Origin: Allorhodopirellula solitaria
GTDB lineage: Bacteria; Planctomycetota; Planctomycetia; Pirellulales; Pirellulaceae
DNA length: 64,000 nucleotides
Assembly: GCF_007859855.1 (NCBI RefSeq)
Contig: NZ_SJPK01000001.1
Coordinates: 287,664-351,663 of the forward strand
Direction of reading: 5' to 3'
Part shown: piece by piece, positions 37,293 to 47,189 of the stretch
Layout of the letters: every line of letters begins with the position of its first letter
Position numbering within the stretch: the first letter of the stretch is position 1
Position numbers and translations under genes: made by a program
Notes under the pieces: model-generated
Databases searched by the model: none
Seen by the model: only the letters and a program-made list of their open reading frames with translations
What the model was told of the DNA's origin: nothing

Positions 37293-38054
37293 ATGCGTAT
37301 ACTGTTGACCAATGATGATGGCGTCTATGCCCCGGGACTTGCAGCTCTCGGGCAACAGCTGCGGCATTTGGGCGAGGTGATTGTCGTCGCCCCAGCTACC
37401 GAACAAAGCGGCGTGGGGCACTCGATCACCTACCTGACACCACTGGTCCCCAAATCCATTCACCGCGAGGGCAGACACTGGGCCTGGGCGGTCGAGGGTT
37501 CGCCAGCTGACTGCGTGAAGCTTGCCTTGTCCGAGCTTTTCATCGACGAGCCAATTGACCTCGTCGTCAGTGGGATCAACAGCGGTCTTAACGCGGGCAT
37601 CAACGTCCTGTACTCGGGCACCGTGGCCGCCGCGATCGAAGGAGCCTTTTTCGGTGTCACCAGTGTTGCGGTTTCCCTCGAGCGTGATGAGGATGCGGAC
37701 TTCGATGCCGCAGCCGTGACCGCCCGCAAGGTGATCGGCCAATTGGTCGAGCATGAAGAGACTGCCGGCGGCTTGTTCAACCTCAACATCCCCACCGCAG
37801 CGACTTCCTCCACCAACGAAGTGAAAATCGTCCCGATGGGGCTGGCCCAGTACGGACGCCGCTACGAAAAACGCCAGGACCCAGGCGGGCGTGACTACTA
37901 CTGGGCACTGTGGACGGAACCGGATAACGCCCCCGAGGAAATGACCGATCTCATCCAACTCCGCAAGGGGAACACGACCCTCACTCCCCTGCACTTCAAC
38001 CTCACCCGTCACGAACTCCTGGACCAGATGCAAGACTGGGCGATCCGAGGCTAA
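37293..38054 (+). CDS. surE: 5'/3'-nucleotidase SurE
   Basis: SurE dephosphorylates nucleoside monophosphates and helps stationary-phase survival. The metal site TNDDG (residues 6-10), SGINSGLNAG and the YSGTVAAA loop are intact. ATG 37293 gives 253 residues, the family's usual size; the frame is open upstream to 37197 but the extra 32 residues do not match. It is divergent from the YhaO-like gene, with about 250 bp between. Confidence 0.95.
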   Translation: MRILLTNDDGVYAPGLAALGQQLRHLGEVIVVAPATEQSGVGHSITYLTPLVPKSIHREGRHWAWAVEGSPADCVKLALSELFIDEPIDLVVSGINSGLNAGINVLYSGTVAAAIEGAFFGVTSVAVSLERDEDADFDAAAVTARKVIGQLVEHEETAGGLFNLNIPTAATSSTNEVKIVPMGLAQYGRRYEKRQDPGGRDYYWALWTEPDNAPEEMTDLIQLRKGNTTLTPLHFNLTRHELLDQMQDWAIRG

Positions 38055-38147
38055 GCAACACACGATGAATAAGTGTCGGTTTTAGTAGTGGACGAGCACC
38101 CAAAAGAGCAAACGCTCGGGGAATCCATCGCTCGCTGACTCGTCCAC
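38052..38147. repeat. TAAGCAAC dispersed repeat, copy 2, with hairpin
   Basis: TAAGCAAC through GTGGACGAG (38052-38096) matches copy 1 (14914) and copy 3 (49529). Its end GTGGACGAG (38088-38096) pairs with CTCGTCCAC (38139-38147), forming a stem with a 42-base loop. It overlaps the surE stop codon, where the repeat supplies the TAA. This placement directly at a gene end is worth noting. The rest of 38055-38510 holds another hairpin repeat and no gene. Confidence 0.8.
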
Positions 38148-38295
38148 CGCGACACTCACTGATCTCACGTTCGCCTTCGGCACACGACTTGCTGTATACT
38201 AAAAGCCTATATTGAAAAGGAGCTGCCCTTTCGGGGGCGAGCGACGTGACATGGCAGCTTATGCATCGGGTGAATGACGACTGATGAGTTCTCGA

Positions 38296-38355
38296 AGTGG
38301 CTTCAGCCTTCAGCTTGCGATTCCTGCTGACGGCAAGCTGGAGGCTCACGCCACT
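38296..38355. repeat. Palindromic intergenic element, copy 2
   Basis: Bounded by AGTGGC and GCCACT with an inner stem of the type CTTCAGCTTGC / GCAAGCTGGAGG. It is a shorter relative of 8582-8656, and both are followed by a GTTCTC flank. It lies 155 bp upstream of the chemotaxis-fusion gene. Confidence 0.8.
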
Positions 38356-38510
38356 GTTCGTTCTCCCGGTACCTAGCGGTCTCGGCGGAAAGGGTCAGGC
38401 ACCTTTTCGGATAACCTGTAAGCACAGCCCTGTTAAAATACCTAGCCGGCCACCAACACCCCTCCCCAGCGGTCGCGTGTTGATCGTCGCCAAGCGGAGA
38501 GTGATTAGAA

Positions 38511-41500
38511 ATGGAAGACGACGCCCTCGAAAGCAGCCAGGATGGCGAAACCGACGGCAAACTTCATATCGTGGGGGTCGGCGCTTCCGCGGGCGGGCTC
38601 GAAGCACTGGAGTCTTTTTTTCATGCGATGCCTGCCGATTCAGGCATGGCATTTGTCGTGATCCAGCATCTGTCGCCCGATTTCAAAAGTCACATGGAGG
38701 AGTTGCTGAGCCGGCAAACAAGCATTCCCGTCCACCGTGCCGAGGACGGTGCGAGCGTTCAGGCAAACACCATCTATCTGATACCGCCGAACAAAGAGAT
38801 GGTGATCAGCGACAGTAGGTTGCGGTTGACTGAGCGAAGTAGTGACCGTTCCCAGATCCACCCCATCGATCAGTTCCTCACTTCGCTGGCCGCCGATCAA
38901 GGTGACCGTGGACTCGCTGTCATTCTGTCGGGTACAGGCAGCGACGGGTCACGCGGCATCGCCGACGTCAGCCATGCCGGTGGCCTGGTGCTGGCCCAAG
39001 ACGAACATTCCGCCAAGTTCGATGGCATGCCCATGAGTGCCAATGCGACGGGCAAGGTCGATCTCGTGTTGCCACCGGCAGCGATCGCTGAATCCCTCGT
39101 TGCCTACGCGCAGGAGGGCCTCACCAAGGAGCAGTTGGAAACCCACGTTCTCGAATCGAGCAGCGTCGAAGGCATTGAACGAATCGCGGCCTTGCTCAAC
39201 CAACGATACGGCCTCGACTTCTCACAGTACAAATCGGGCACGGTAGGTCGACGCGTCCAACGCCGCGCGACACTGACGGGCTGCGAATCCATCGAGGACT
39301 ACATTTCCCTCCTAAGAACGGATGATACCGAACTCAACAATCTGTACGAAGATCTTCTGATCGGCGTGACGAAATTCTTCCGCGATCCCGAGGCGTACGC
39401 AATACTCAAGCGTCAGGTCATTGCCAAGCTATTGCGGGACGCGGTCGACGAACCCGTCCGAATCTGGGTAGCTGCATGTGCGTCGGGCGAAGAAGCGTAC
39501 TCGATTGCGATTGTGGTCGATGAGGAGTTGCGAAAATTGGACCACGAGGTGGAAGTCAAGATTTTCGCGACCGATGCCCATCAGGGGTCCCTTCAAATCG
39601 CGGCCAAGGGCGTGTACTCCACCGAGGCGTTGAGCGAACTGAGTGACGAGCGAGTGTCTCAATACTTCACCCGCGCCAGTGACGGCTACCATGTCAACCG
39701 ATCGCTTCGAAATTACGTGGTCTTCGCTGCTCACAACATTATCGATGACGCTCCGTTCACACAGATGGATCTCGTCTCGTGCCGAAATATGCTGATCTAT
39801 TTGCAACCGGCCGCACAACGGCAAGCGCTGGGCATGTTTCACTTTGCTTTAAAAGCCAAGGGCACTCTGTTTCTCGGCCCGAGCGAATCGCCCGGCGAAC
39901 TCTCGGGCGAGTTCAAAACGATCGACAGCAAATGGCGGTTTTACACTAAGCGTCGAGATGTCCGCTTGGCGATGGGTGTGCGATCGTCGCGCAAGCGGAG
40001 TTCTGAGAAACTCCCTCGGGTCACACTTCCCACAGCGGCCCCTCGCAGCAATCGAGTCGATCCGGAGTTGATCAAGACGTACGATCAAGTCCTCGCGCGG
40101 ATGATGCCATGCAGTATCCTTACCAGTGAGACCGGCGATGTTCTCCATGTGTTCGGCGGCGCTGAGCGTTTCATGCAAAATCGCGGCGGCCGCCCTTCCA
40201 ATCATTTGCTCGAGGTGATTGACGATTCGCTGCGGACGTCAGTCTCGGTAGCTTGGCATCACGCGATGAAGAAGGAGTCTGCCGTACGCGATAGCTCGAC
40301 CACATTTGAAAGCGGCAACGGCAACGAAGATGTCCGCATCACCGTCACGCCGATGTCCGACGGCGACACCGGTCCCAATAATTTTCTGATTGCGATCGAA
40401 GTAACCGGGAAGGAAACGACGCACCCCGATCCGATTGACGCTAGCCATCGCGAAATGCACCGCACGCGCGTCGAGAGCCTCGAGAGCGATCTGCAAGTCT
40501 CTCAGGAGAACCTACAATCCGCCCTCGAAGAGATGGAGTCGTCCAACGAGGAATTGCAGGCTAGCAATCAAGAACTGATCGCTTCGAATGAAGAACTGCA
40601 GAGCACGAACGAAGAACTGCACAGCGTCAACGAGGAACTGTACACCGTCAACGCCGAACATCAGCGCCGGGTGGAGGAACTCGCGACCGCCAATGACGAT
40701 ATGGAGAATCTGCTTGCCACCACGCGGGTCGGTGTGATTTTCCTCGACAAGGACTTATACATTCGAAGGTTCACGCCAGAAATCTCGAAGGTCTTTCAAT
40801 TGTCCAGCGAGGATACTGGGCGATCGATGGAGCATTTTGCGCACGCCTTGAATCATCCTGATCTCGTCGATGAGCTCCGTAAAGTGCTCGAGACCCAAGA
40901 GGAGATGGAGGTGAAAGTGACCGATCGCTACGGCACTTACTTCCTGCTCCGTGTTCTGCCATATCGCAGCGGTGACACGACCGAAGGCCTCGTGCTAACA
41001 CTGATCGACATCAATTCACTCGAAGCAGCAGCGGCTGAAATTCACCTGCAGAAGCTGGCTATCGAATCTGCGGTCAATGGAATCGTAATCACCGATCCTC
41101 ACCAGAACGATGACCCCATCGTTTATGCCAATCAAGGGTTCCTCGATCTCACCGGTTACGAACGTAACGAGGTGCTCGGCCGCAATTGCCGCTTCTTACA
41201 GTGCGAAGATACCAATCGCGATGCGGTATCCCGAATTCGCTCATCGATGGACGAAGGTGTCGCTGCACGGGTGGCCATTCTCAATCACCGCAAAGATGGC
41301 TCGTCATTTTGGAACGATCTCAGCATCACTCCGGTGCGGAACCAAGCAGGCGAGATTGTCAATTTTGTGGGGGTCCAGCACGATGTGACAGCCCAGGTGG
41401 AAGCGCAGCAACGACTCGAAGACGCGAATCGGGCCGCCGAACAAGCCAGCGATGCGAAAAGCTCTTTCCTGGCGACGATGTCCCATGAACTGCGGACACC

Positions 41501-42647
41501 CCTGACTGCGGTCCTCGGATTCGCCGACATTCTCCGTAACGAGTCGGATGATCCAGAGTATCTCGAAAAGATCGACACGATTCGCCGCAACGGGGCTTAC
41601 TTGCTCGCCTTGCTCAACGACATTCTCGATTTGTCTAAAATCGAAGCGGGCAAGCTGTCCTTCGGTAGGGAGAGCATCGACGTCCGGGCTGTGCTGAAAG
41701 AGGTCGAGATTCTGTTGCAGGTTCGTGCCGGGGAAGCCGACGTGCCGCTCCGTTTCGACCTTCGCCAACCCCTGCCTGTCGCTGTGACGGCCGACGAAGT
41801 CCGCGTGCGACAGATCCTCGTCAATCTCATCAGCAACGCGATCAAGTTCACTGAAGACGGGGAGGTTGTCATCGAGGCGAAGATGAGCAAAGTGCCTGAG
41901 GGCGAAACGGCATCCCAGCTGGAGATTTCTGTCGTGGATACCGGAATTGGGATCTCAGAAACCCAGCTCACTGAGCTTTTCACGCCATTCAATCAAGCAC
42001 ACGTCCAAACCACCCGCCATGCTGGAGGTACAGGACTCGGACTCAGTATCAGCAAACGCCTGGCCGAGGGGATGAATGGAGCGATCGAAGTGGAGAGCGA
42101 ACTCGGCAAGGGAAGTCGCTTCACCTTGATCCTACCGGTTACCGCCGAGCAGTCCCAAAAGTTGATTGGGGAAGCCGAGCTCGACGCTTTCGAACAGTCC
42201 AAACGGCCGTCGGAGTTTCCCCAGCTTCGTGCCAAAATCTTGCTCGCCGATGATCGCCGCGATGTGTGGCTCGTCGGTAAACACTTCCTGGAAAAGTGCG
42301 GAGCCCAGGTGAAGATCGCTGAAAACGGCCAGCAAGCAGTGGAGATGATCGAGTCCGCTGCAAAAGAGGACGCCCCATTCGAGTTGATTCTGATGGACAT
42401 GCAGATGCCTGTTCTCGATGGGCGGCAAGCCGTTGCGAAATTGCGTGACCTCGGGCATGCGACGCCGGTTATCGCTCTGACCGCGGATGCCATGGATGGT
42501 GAGCGTGAGGCATGCATCGAAATGGGGTGCGACGAGTATTTCCCGAAGCCGATCGATGGCCTGCTGCTGACGAATCTGATCGCCGACATGCTGCAGCGTG
42601 CTGGAGCCGAGGCCAGTGCGGATGATGGTCGCGATCCGACGTCATAG
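38511..42647 (+). CDS. CheB-CheR-PAS-LOV-histidine kinase-receiver fusion protein
   Basis: This 1378-residue protein joins six modules. Residues 18-200 are a CheB methylesterase domain (Ser26 in GASAGG, His53, then SGTGSDG). Residues 220-480 are a CheR methyltransferase ([13 protein letters not shown] binds SAM). Residues about 650-735 are the coiled coil with repeated SNEELQ/TNEELH units typical of CheB/CheR fusions. A PAS domain spans about 736-845. Residues 851-960 form a second PAS with the LOV photosensor signature GRNCRFLQ (Cys893), Asn in LNHRKDG and FWND, and Gln956 in GVQHD, all flavin-contact positions. A HisKA/HATPase unit follows, with His992 in SHELRTPL. The C-terminal receiver has Asp1296 in LMDMQMP. 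No N-terminal CheB receiver exists. It would sense blue light and signal by phosphorylation; targets of the Che domains are not in the window. Confidence 0.92.
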   Translation: MEDDALESSQDGETDGKLHIVGVGASAGGLEALESFFHAMPADSGMAFVVIQHLSPDFKSHMEELLSRQTSIPVHRAEDGASVQANTIYLIPPNKEMVISDSRLRLTERSSDRSQIHPIDQFLTSLAADQGDRGLAVILSGTGSDGSRGIADVSHAGGLVLAQDEHSAKFDGMPMSANATGKVDLVLPPAAIAESLVAYAQEGLTKEQLETHVLESSSVEGIERIAALLNQRYGLDFSQYKSGTVGRRVQRRATLTGCESIEDYISLLRTDDTELNNLYEDLLIGVTKFFRDPEAYAILKRQVIAKLLRDAVDEPVRIWVAACASGEEAYSIAIVVDEELRKLDHEVEVKIFATDAHQGSLQIAAKGVYSTEALSELSDERVSQYFTRASDGYHVNRSLRNYVVFAAHNIIDDAPFTQMDLVSCRNMLIYLQPAAQRQALGMFHFALKAKGTLFLGPSESPGELSGEFKTIDSKWRFYTKRRDVRLAMGVRSSRKRSSEKLPRVTLPTAAPRSNRVDPELIKTYDQVLARMMPCSILTSETGDVLHVFGGAERFMQNRGGRPSNHLLEVIDDSLRTSVSVAWHHAMKKESAVRDSSTTFESGNGNEDVRITVTPMSDGDTGPNNFLIAIEVTGKETTHPDPIDASHREMHRTRVESLESDLQVSQENLQSALEEMESSNEELQASNQELIASNEELQSTNEELHSVNEELYTVNAEHQRRVEELATANDDMENLLATTRVGVIFLDKDLYIRRFTPEISKVFQLSSEDTGRSMEHFAHALNHPDLVDELRKVLETQEEMEVKVTDRYGTYFLLRVLPYRSGDTTEGLVLTLIDINSLEAAAAEIHLQKLAIESAVNGIVITDPHQNDDPIVYANQGFLDLTGYERNEVLGRNCRFLQCEDTNRDAVSRIRSSMDEGVAARVAILNHRKDGSSFWNDLSITPVRNQAGEIVNFVGVQHDVTAQVEAQQRLEDANRAAEQASDAKSSFLATMSHELRTPLTAVLGFADILRNESDDPEYLEKIDTIRRNGAYLLALLNDILDLSKIEAGKLSFGRESIDVRAVLKEVEILLQVRAGEADVPLRFDLRQPLPVAVTADEVRVRQILVNLISNAIKFTEDGEVVIEAKMSKVPEGETASQLEISVVDTGIGISETQLTELFTPFNQAHVQTTRHAGGTGLGLSISKRLAEGMNGAIEVESELGKGSRFTLILPVTAEQSQKLIGEAELDAFEQSKRPSEFPQLRAKILLADDRRDVWLVGKHFLEKCGAQVKIAENGQQAVEMIESAAKEDAPFELILMDMQMPVLDGRQAVAKLRDLGHATPVIALTADAMDGEREACIEMGCDEYFPKPIDGLLLTNLIADMLQRAGAEASADDGRDPTS

Positions 42648-42949
42648 ACTCGAGACCCAGCCGAATCCGAGGCGGCTTTCGCCCGCCGATTCTGGCGTAG
42701 TGGAGAGCGACCGGAGCGCAAGATGTGTAGCGAACGCGAGGCAGACAAATTCGGTTCGGTGCGCCGCTTGCGCAATTCTGATCATGCCACAATCGCGTAA
42801 TGTAACGTCGGCCGCTCCAAAAACGCCTTTGGGGCTTAGATAAGAACCCTGCGCCAGGCTACTTCCATCCTGTGGTATGGTTTGGTTTCGTGCCAACCCC
42901 CACACGGCATTTTTGGTTTCACATTGTCTAGAAAAGAAAGAAAGCAAAG

Positions 42950-44047
42950 ATGGAATTTAGGTTCAAGCGTTCCCGTGGATTCACTCTGGTGGAACTACTG
43001 GTTGTCATCGCGATCATTGGTGTTCTCGTGGGGCTGCTCTTGCCCGCTGTGCAATCCGCACGGGAAGCAGCCAGACGAATGCAGTGCAGCAATCGACTCA
43101 AGCAGATGAGTCTGGCACTTCACAATTACCACTCCAGTTTCAACACGTTTCCTTCGGCAGGGGTCCTACCCAAAGGACAAAATGTCGCGCGTTACTACCC
43201 TGGCGTGACGGTGGCGTTGCTGCCGTACATCGAGCAGCAGGCTCGGTATGAGACTATCCAGGTCCGACTTGCTGCGTCGACCTCTGCATTCTCTCGGATG
43301 TTTAACGGACCGGAGTATGAATCGATCTTGCCGGGAGTGCTGTGCCCGTCATCTCCCAACTCGTCGCAGCCGTCGACCTATGCCAATAATGCTCGGATCA
43401 ACTACATGTTCAACATGGGCGACGGCATGCTGAAGCTCGACGCCGCGTGGCACCACCCCAACTATGTCAATAACCAATACGTTCAAGCTCGACATCGAGG
43501 CCCATTCCATCTGGAATCGTGGATTAAGTTCCGGGACATTCTCGATGGAACGAGTCACACTTTGGCATTCAGTGAATCAGCAAGTTCCGCGACTGGCAAC
43601 TGGTCTTTGGAGGTCAAAGGAAGCTCGGGTTACAACGGGGCTTTGCTCGATCCCGACGGCGCGCAACCGGTGATCCATCCCGATGTGTGTGTTACCAGCG
43701 TCGTCGATCCAGAGAATCGAAATCTCTATCTGAATCCCTGCGATTCATGGCGTGGAAACTTTTTCCAAACAGGGACACCGTGGAATGGCTTTCATACAGT
43801 CGTCCCGCCCAACGGTCCGAGTTGCTGGGATAGTCCCACTGGATACTGGGCAGCGATCTTCACGCCCAATAGCCATCACACCGGCGGCGTCCAAGGGGCG
43901 CTTATGGACGGTTCGGTGCGTTTCATCACCGATTCCATCGACAGTGGGGACTTGACCCAGTCTCAGCCATTATCGGGAGAGAGCCCCTACGGTATCTGGG
44001 GTGCACTCGGAACGCATCGCGGTGCCGAGACGCCTACTGATTACTAG
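42950..44047 (+). CDS. DUF1559 prepilin-like protein
   Basis: This 365-residue protein begins with a type II/IV prepilin leader (RSRGFTLVELLVVIAIIGVL), cut after Gly with Phe methylated, followed by the planctomycete-specific DUF1559 domain with REAARRMQCSNRLKQM and the C-terminal block HTGGVQGALMDGSVRFI. Dozens of paralogues occur per genome in this group; their assembly partner and function remain unknown. A carboxypeptidase-regulatory-like lipoprotein gene lies convergently behind a terminator hairpin, a frequent pairing. I see nothing supportable in the 302 bp upstream (42648-42949). Confidence 0.92.
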   Translation: MEFRFKRSRGFTLVELLVVIAIIGVLVGLLLPAVQSAREAARRMQCSNRLKQMSLALHNYHSSFNTFPSAGVLPKGQNVARYYPGVTVALLPYIEQQARYETIQVRLAASTSAFSRMFNGPEYESILPGVLCPSSPNSSQPSTYANNARINYMFNMGDGMLKLDAAWHHPNYVNNQYVQARHRGPFHLESWIKFRDILDGTSHTLAFSESASSATGNWSLEVKGSSGYNGALLDPDGAQPVIHPDVCVTSVVDPENRNLYLNPCDSWRGNFFQTGTPWNGFHTVVPPNGPSCWDSPTGYWAAIFTPNSHHTGGVQGALMDGSVRFITDSIDSGDLTQSQPLSGESPYGIWGALGTHRGAETPTDY

Positions 44048-44071
44048 GACACCGACGGCCACCAGTGAAAT

Positions 44072-44128
44072 GGGCTGTCGATTGAACCGGCGTTGACGCC
44101 GCAGTGGTGGGCCGAGGGCCGTAAGGCC
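44072..44128. repeat. 57-bp dispersed repeat, copy 2
   Basis: Aligned without gaps to 13484-13540. In this copy GGGCTGTCGATT (44072-44083) is complementary to AATCGACAGCCC (44176-44187), so a 116-bp segment can fold on itself. Confidence 0.7.
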
Positions 44129-44205
44129 CCGGGGTAGCGTCGCCCACCCGGCCGCGTACGCGTCTCGGCTCAAGGAATCGACAGCCCGGAAAGGCGACGG
44201 CAAGA

Positions 44206-44271
44206 CCCGGCGGACGGGAGGCACAGCATCTTAGCTCGATGGTCTGTGCCTCCCCGCCGGGTATTCTTTTT
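44206..44271 (+). terminator. Strong hairpin plus T-run
   Basis: CCCGGCGGACGGGAGGCACAG (44206-44226) pairs with the segment ending CTGTGCCTCCCCGCCGGG (44244-44261), with a small bulge, and is followed by TATTCTTTTT. It is placed between the convergent stops at 44047 and 44363 and would terminate the plus-strand DUF1559 transcript; on the minus strand no matching T-run is seen. Confidence 0.75.
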
Positions 44272-44362
44272 GCCGTTCGCGAAGCTGTCACCAGTATCAG
44301 CACTGCTCAGTGCAGAGACAGCCCGTCACGGGCAAGCTTCGAACCACCGCTTGGCTCGAATC

Positions 44363-44956
44363 TCATTCGGGGTTACCACCCATGGGGACGTAATCCTCGT
44401 CACCGCCCGCCGTGGCACTGGCCTGTTTGTCAATCTCTTTGACGGCGGCGCCCAAGTCTTCGCTGAACGTGTTTTCGCCCGAGCTGACGACTTCCACCGT
44501 CAGTGGAGTTGTCCCGGCCGTGCGGTATTCCTTGGCGATGACTTTGAATACCTCAAACTTCCCCGTTTTCATAGCGCGGTCGTATTCATTGATCTGCTCG
44601 CGCGTCGCTCCTTGTCCCGGATGCTTGGGCAGCGGGTCGCCTTCGGTGACGCTTTTCGTGACGATCACTTTAAAAGTTCCAGCCGGTGCGCCTGGGTACT
44701 GGGTGGATGTCATTAGTGTTGCCTCGCCCTGCTCATCGGTGACGCCACCGACAGGCCAACGGGTCAGCGTTGAGTCTTCCGGATAGAGCACGACCGTCGC
44801 ATCGGCCAGCGGCTCGCCAGCCTGCGTGAGCGCCAAAGTAGTGGGGTAGGTTTCTGGCATCCCCTCGGGCCGCGAGTCACCGCATCCCGTGAAAGAAAAT
44901 GTCAGCGTCAGCGCGATTGCAACCGCGCCAGCCCAAGTTCGGTTTGTCTTCTGCAT
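44363..44956 (-). CDS. Lipoprotein with carboxypeptidase-regulatory-like fold
   Basis: The frame is open to 45058, but ATG 44956 is preceded by AGAGGT and starts a lipoprotein signal (MQKTNRTWAGAVAIALTLTF, then SFTGCGDS with the lipobox Cys). The 197-residue product carries a beta-sandwich of the transthyretin/carboxypeptidase-regulatory type (LADATVVLYPEDS, GVTDEQGEATL, GAPAGTFKVIVTK). These small lipoproteins frequently accompany DUF1559 prepilin-like proteins in planctomycetes, as here in convergent arrangement. No enzymatic residues are seen. Confidence 0.85.
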   Translation of the reverse strand: MQKTNRTWAGAVAIALTLTFSFTGCGDSRPEGMPETYPTTLALTQAGEPLADATVVLYPEDSTLTRWPVGGVTDEQGEATLMTSTQYPGAPAGTFKVIVTKSVTEGDPLPKHPGQGATREQINEYDRAMKTGKFEVFKVIAKEYRTAGTTPLTVEVVSSGENTFSEDLGAAVKEIDKQASATAGGDEDYVPMGGNPE

Positions 44957-45236
44957 ATCTCGACCTCTGTGATTGTGAAACATGTTGCGCCGCCAACGCC
45001 AACGCGACAGCCGCGTCGCCCAGATGGGAACCGTGCAAAGATGAAGCAAATATATCACTCAGAGCAAAGAGCTTTGCACTGGACGCAGGCCCCTCATTGC
45101 CAAGGCGCGAGATGGCACCGCCGATCGGCGATACGGAAGGGATCACATGCTCAAAAAATAGCGAGATGCGTAGCCGCCATCGGATTGGTTAGGCTCAATA
45201 GCAACGGTGTGGTGACACACACGTTGGCCCGCTGCA

Positions 45237-47024
45237 TCACATCAACAATTCTTCACGCAAGCCGGTGAGATAATCGAGCATGGGGCGGGGAGCACCATCG
45301 CTGTCGATCACGCCGGTGTGCGGCATCACGTGAGGAAGCTGATCGGAGGCGCCGTCCCACACGACCGCGTGGACGATCTGCTTGGCCAGCAACGTGTCGA
45401 TCAGCGGACGAGCGAAGTCACGCTGTTGGCGCGCCCAAGCGTCGACTTGGCCGTTCATCTCAGGAGCCAACGACACGGGCGAAGTCTTGATCCGCGCGGC
45501 GGGGTCGATACCGGGAGCCGCCGGGACGGATAGCTGCACGAGCAACGGCGAACCGAGCGTCCCCCAACGATCGATCTGCTGAGAAAACTCGAGCGCCGTG
45601 CGAGGATGCGTGTTTCCTTTGTCGTAACCAAACCGGAAGTTCAGCCCGATACCAGCCAAGCCTAATCCGCTGCGCAGCAGTGCGTCGGCGAAATGAATCG
45701 GCGAGATCCCGTCAGAGTGCTGGGCCAGATACTCCCCACAGGGCTGGTCGATCGACATCACCACAGGCGTGTGAGGATCACAGCGGCGGATGGTTTGCAG
45801 CACCCCGATCGAAAACCGCATGACCTGCTCATCATTGAGCCCCAACGGGCCGCGAACATTCAGGCCCGAAGCGGCGTTCCAAAGATGGACGCGGCCTCGG
45901 AATTCCGTCACTGTCGCTTCGACAAATTTGGTCATCCCTGACATCAGCTGATCGAAATGGTTGTCCATCAGCGTTAGCCAATCCGGCAGCATCCCAGCCC
46001 GGTGGTCGATCACGGGACCACCGATCACACGCATCCCAATTTTGGCGCACTGATCGAGAATGCGATTGGCGGTGGTGAAGTCGGGTGTCCCTGAGGCGTT
46101 CTCGATCTCTCCCCAACTGATCCGCACAGCGACCGCATTGAAGGCCTGAGCGATCTCGTTGAAAATCGTATCGGCGCCATCATCGAGCCCACTCCATGCT
46201 TCCCTGCCGGGTAAGTTCGCCGAAGATTGCGTCGCCGGGGTGCGGTGGGAACCGGATGCTCGCGACGGGTTCGCGGCGTTCGAGGTCGCTGCATTTGAAC
46301 TCGCCGACTGCGAGATAGATTGGTCGCTCGGCAGCACTCCAGCAGCCATCATCGTGCTCAATCGTGGCTCTCGAGTCCGGCGGAACGCCATCGACTGGGC
46401 GGCAAAAAGATCGCTCAGTTCCGCCGCAGCTTGTTCGAGTAGTGAGATCGACTCGAGGGCGGCGCGGGTGGATTGAATCTCCGATTCGCAAATGGCGAAC
46501 GCGCGGCCCGGTGACGACTGGCCAGTCTGCTCAGCTGCGCGAGGTTGCAGTGCATCCAGAAAACGCTCGGTACCCCGGGTGACCAATTCATCGAACTCAT
46601 CGCTCAGACAGAGCCCGCCGCGCTGCCAGATATCGGCCTGCGTTCGCACGCGATGGCAGCTGCCCCGTGCCAGTTCAGTCACCAGTGAGTGAGACGCCTC
46701 GACGCAGCGGAGTGAGCAGGTGGTCAGGACTCGGTAGCCCACACGGTCGATCGGGCACGTGATCAGCAGTTTCGCCGAATTGTCGACGCTGCGTGTGAGC
46801 GTCAATCGCCCACCGGAATCGGCTGCCCGACGAAACGCCGCTGGCAAGTCGGCGGCCGAGCTAACCGGACCCAGCCCCGCGGATTCGTGCGGGCGGAACA
46901 CGTTGCGAGTCTGCCAGGGAACCCCTTCCATGCCACACAAGTAGGCGTCTTCCCAGCGGCTTGCGTGAAAGAAACCGGCCGCGGCATCTGGGACATGAAA
47001 GTGCATCTGACCCATAGCTGTCAA
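45237..47024 (-). CDS. GH10-like protein with substituted catalytic residues
   Basis: This 595-residue protein has an unknown N-terminal region (about 1-200) and a TIM-barrel region (about 275-585) resembling glycoside hydrolase family 10 xylanases (FNAVAVRISWGEIE, MRVIGGPVIDHRAGMLPDW). The acid/base position, normally in WDVVNE, reads VHLWNAASGLN. The nucleophile motif TELD reads VQLS. Both catalytic Glu are therefore absent. It has no signal peptide. It might bind rather than cleave polysaccharide, or do another job. It is divergent from purC. Planctomycete genomes often call such genes xylanase-like; true xylanase activity is doubtful here. Confidence 0.7.
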   Translation of the reverse strand: MTAMGQMHFHVPDAAAGFFHASRWEDAYLCGMEGVPWQTRNVFRPHESAGLGPVSSAADLPAAFRRAADSGGRLTLTRSVDNSAKLLITCPIDRVGYRVLTTCSLRCVEASHSLVTELARGSCHRVRTQADIWQRGGLCLSDEFDELVTRGTERFLDALQPRAAEQTGQSSPGRAFAICESEIQSTRAALESISLLEQAAAELSDLFAAQSMAFRRTREPRLSTMMAAGVLPSDQSISQSASSNAATSNAANPSRASGSHRTPATQSSANLPGREAWSGLDDGADTIFNEIAQAFNAVAVRISWGEIENASGTPDFTTANRILDQCAKIGMRVIGGPVIDHRAGMLPDWLTLMDNHFDQLMSGMTKFVEATVTEFRGRVHLWNAASGLNVRGPLGLNDEQVMRFSIGVLQTIRRCDPHTPVVMSIDQPCGEYLAQHSDGISPIHFADALLRSGLGLAGIGLNFRFGYDKGNTHPRTALEFSQQIDRWGTLGSPLLVQLSVPAAPGIDPAARIKTSPVSLAPEMNGQVDAWARQQRDFARPLIDTLLAKQIVHAVVWDGASDQLPHVMPHTGVIDSDGAPRPMLDYLTGLREELLM

Positions 47025-47189
47025 ATTTCTCGGTGCCGTGTGCAGGGATGGAAAGATCGGAATTGCCGCCTCCGTGGGGGCGACCTCCCTCTATCCTAGT
47101 CGGTCCGGCCCGGTATCGCGAGATAGGTCGATTCTTCCGCATTGGGAACCTATCTGTTCAAACGGGATCGGCTATGCGAAATTTGAGGA

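Noticed and set aside
37134-38063. 309-codon minus-strand frame opposite surE
   Set aside because: Antisense shadow of surE; high GC third positions keep the frame open.
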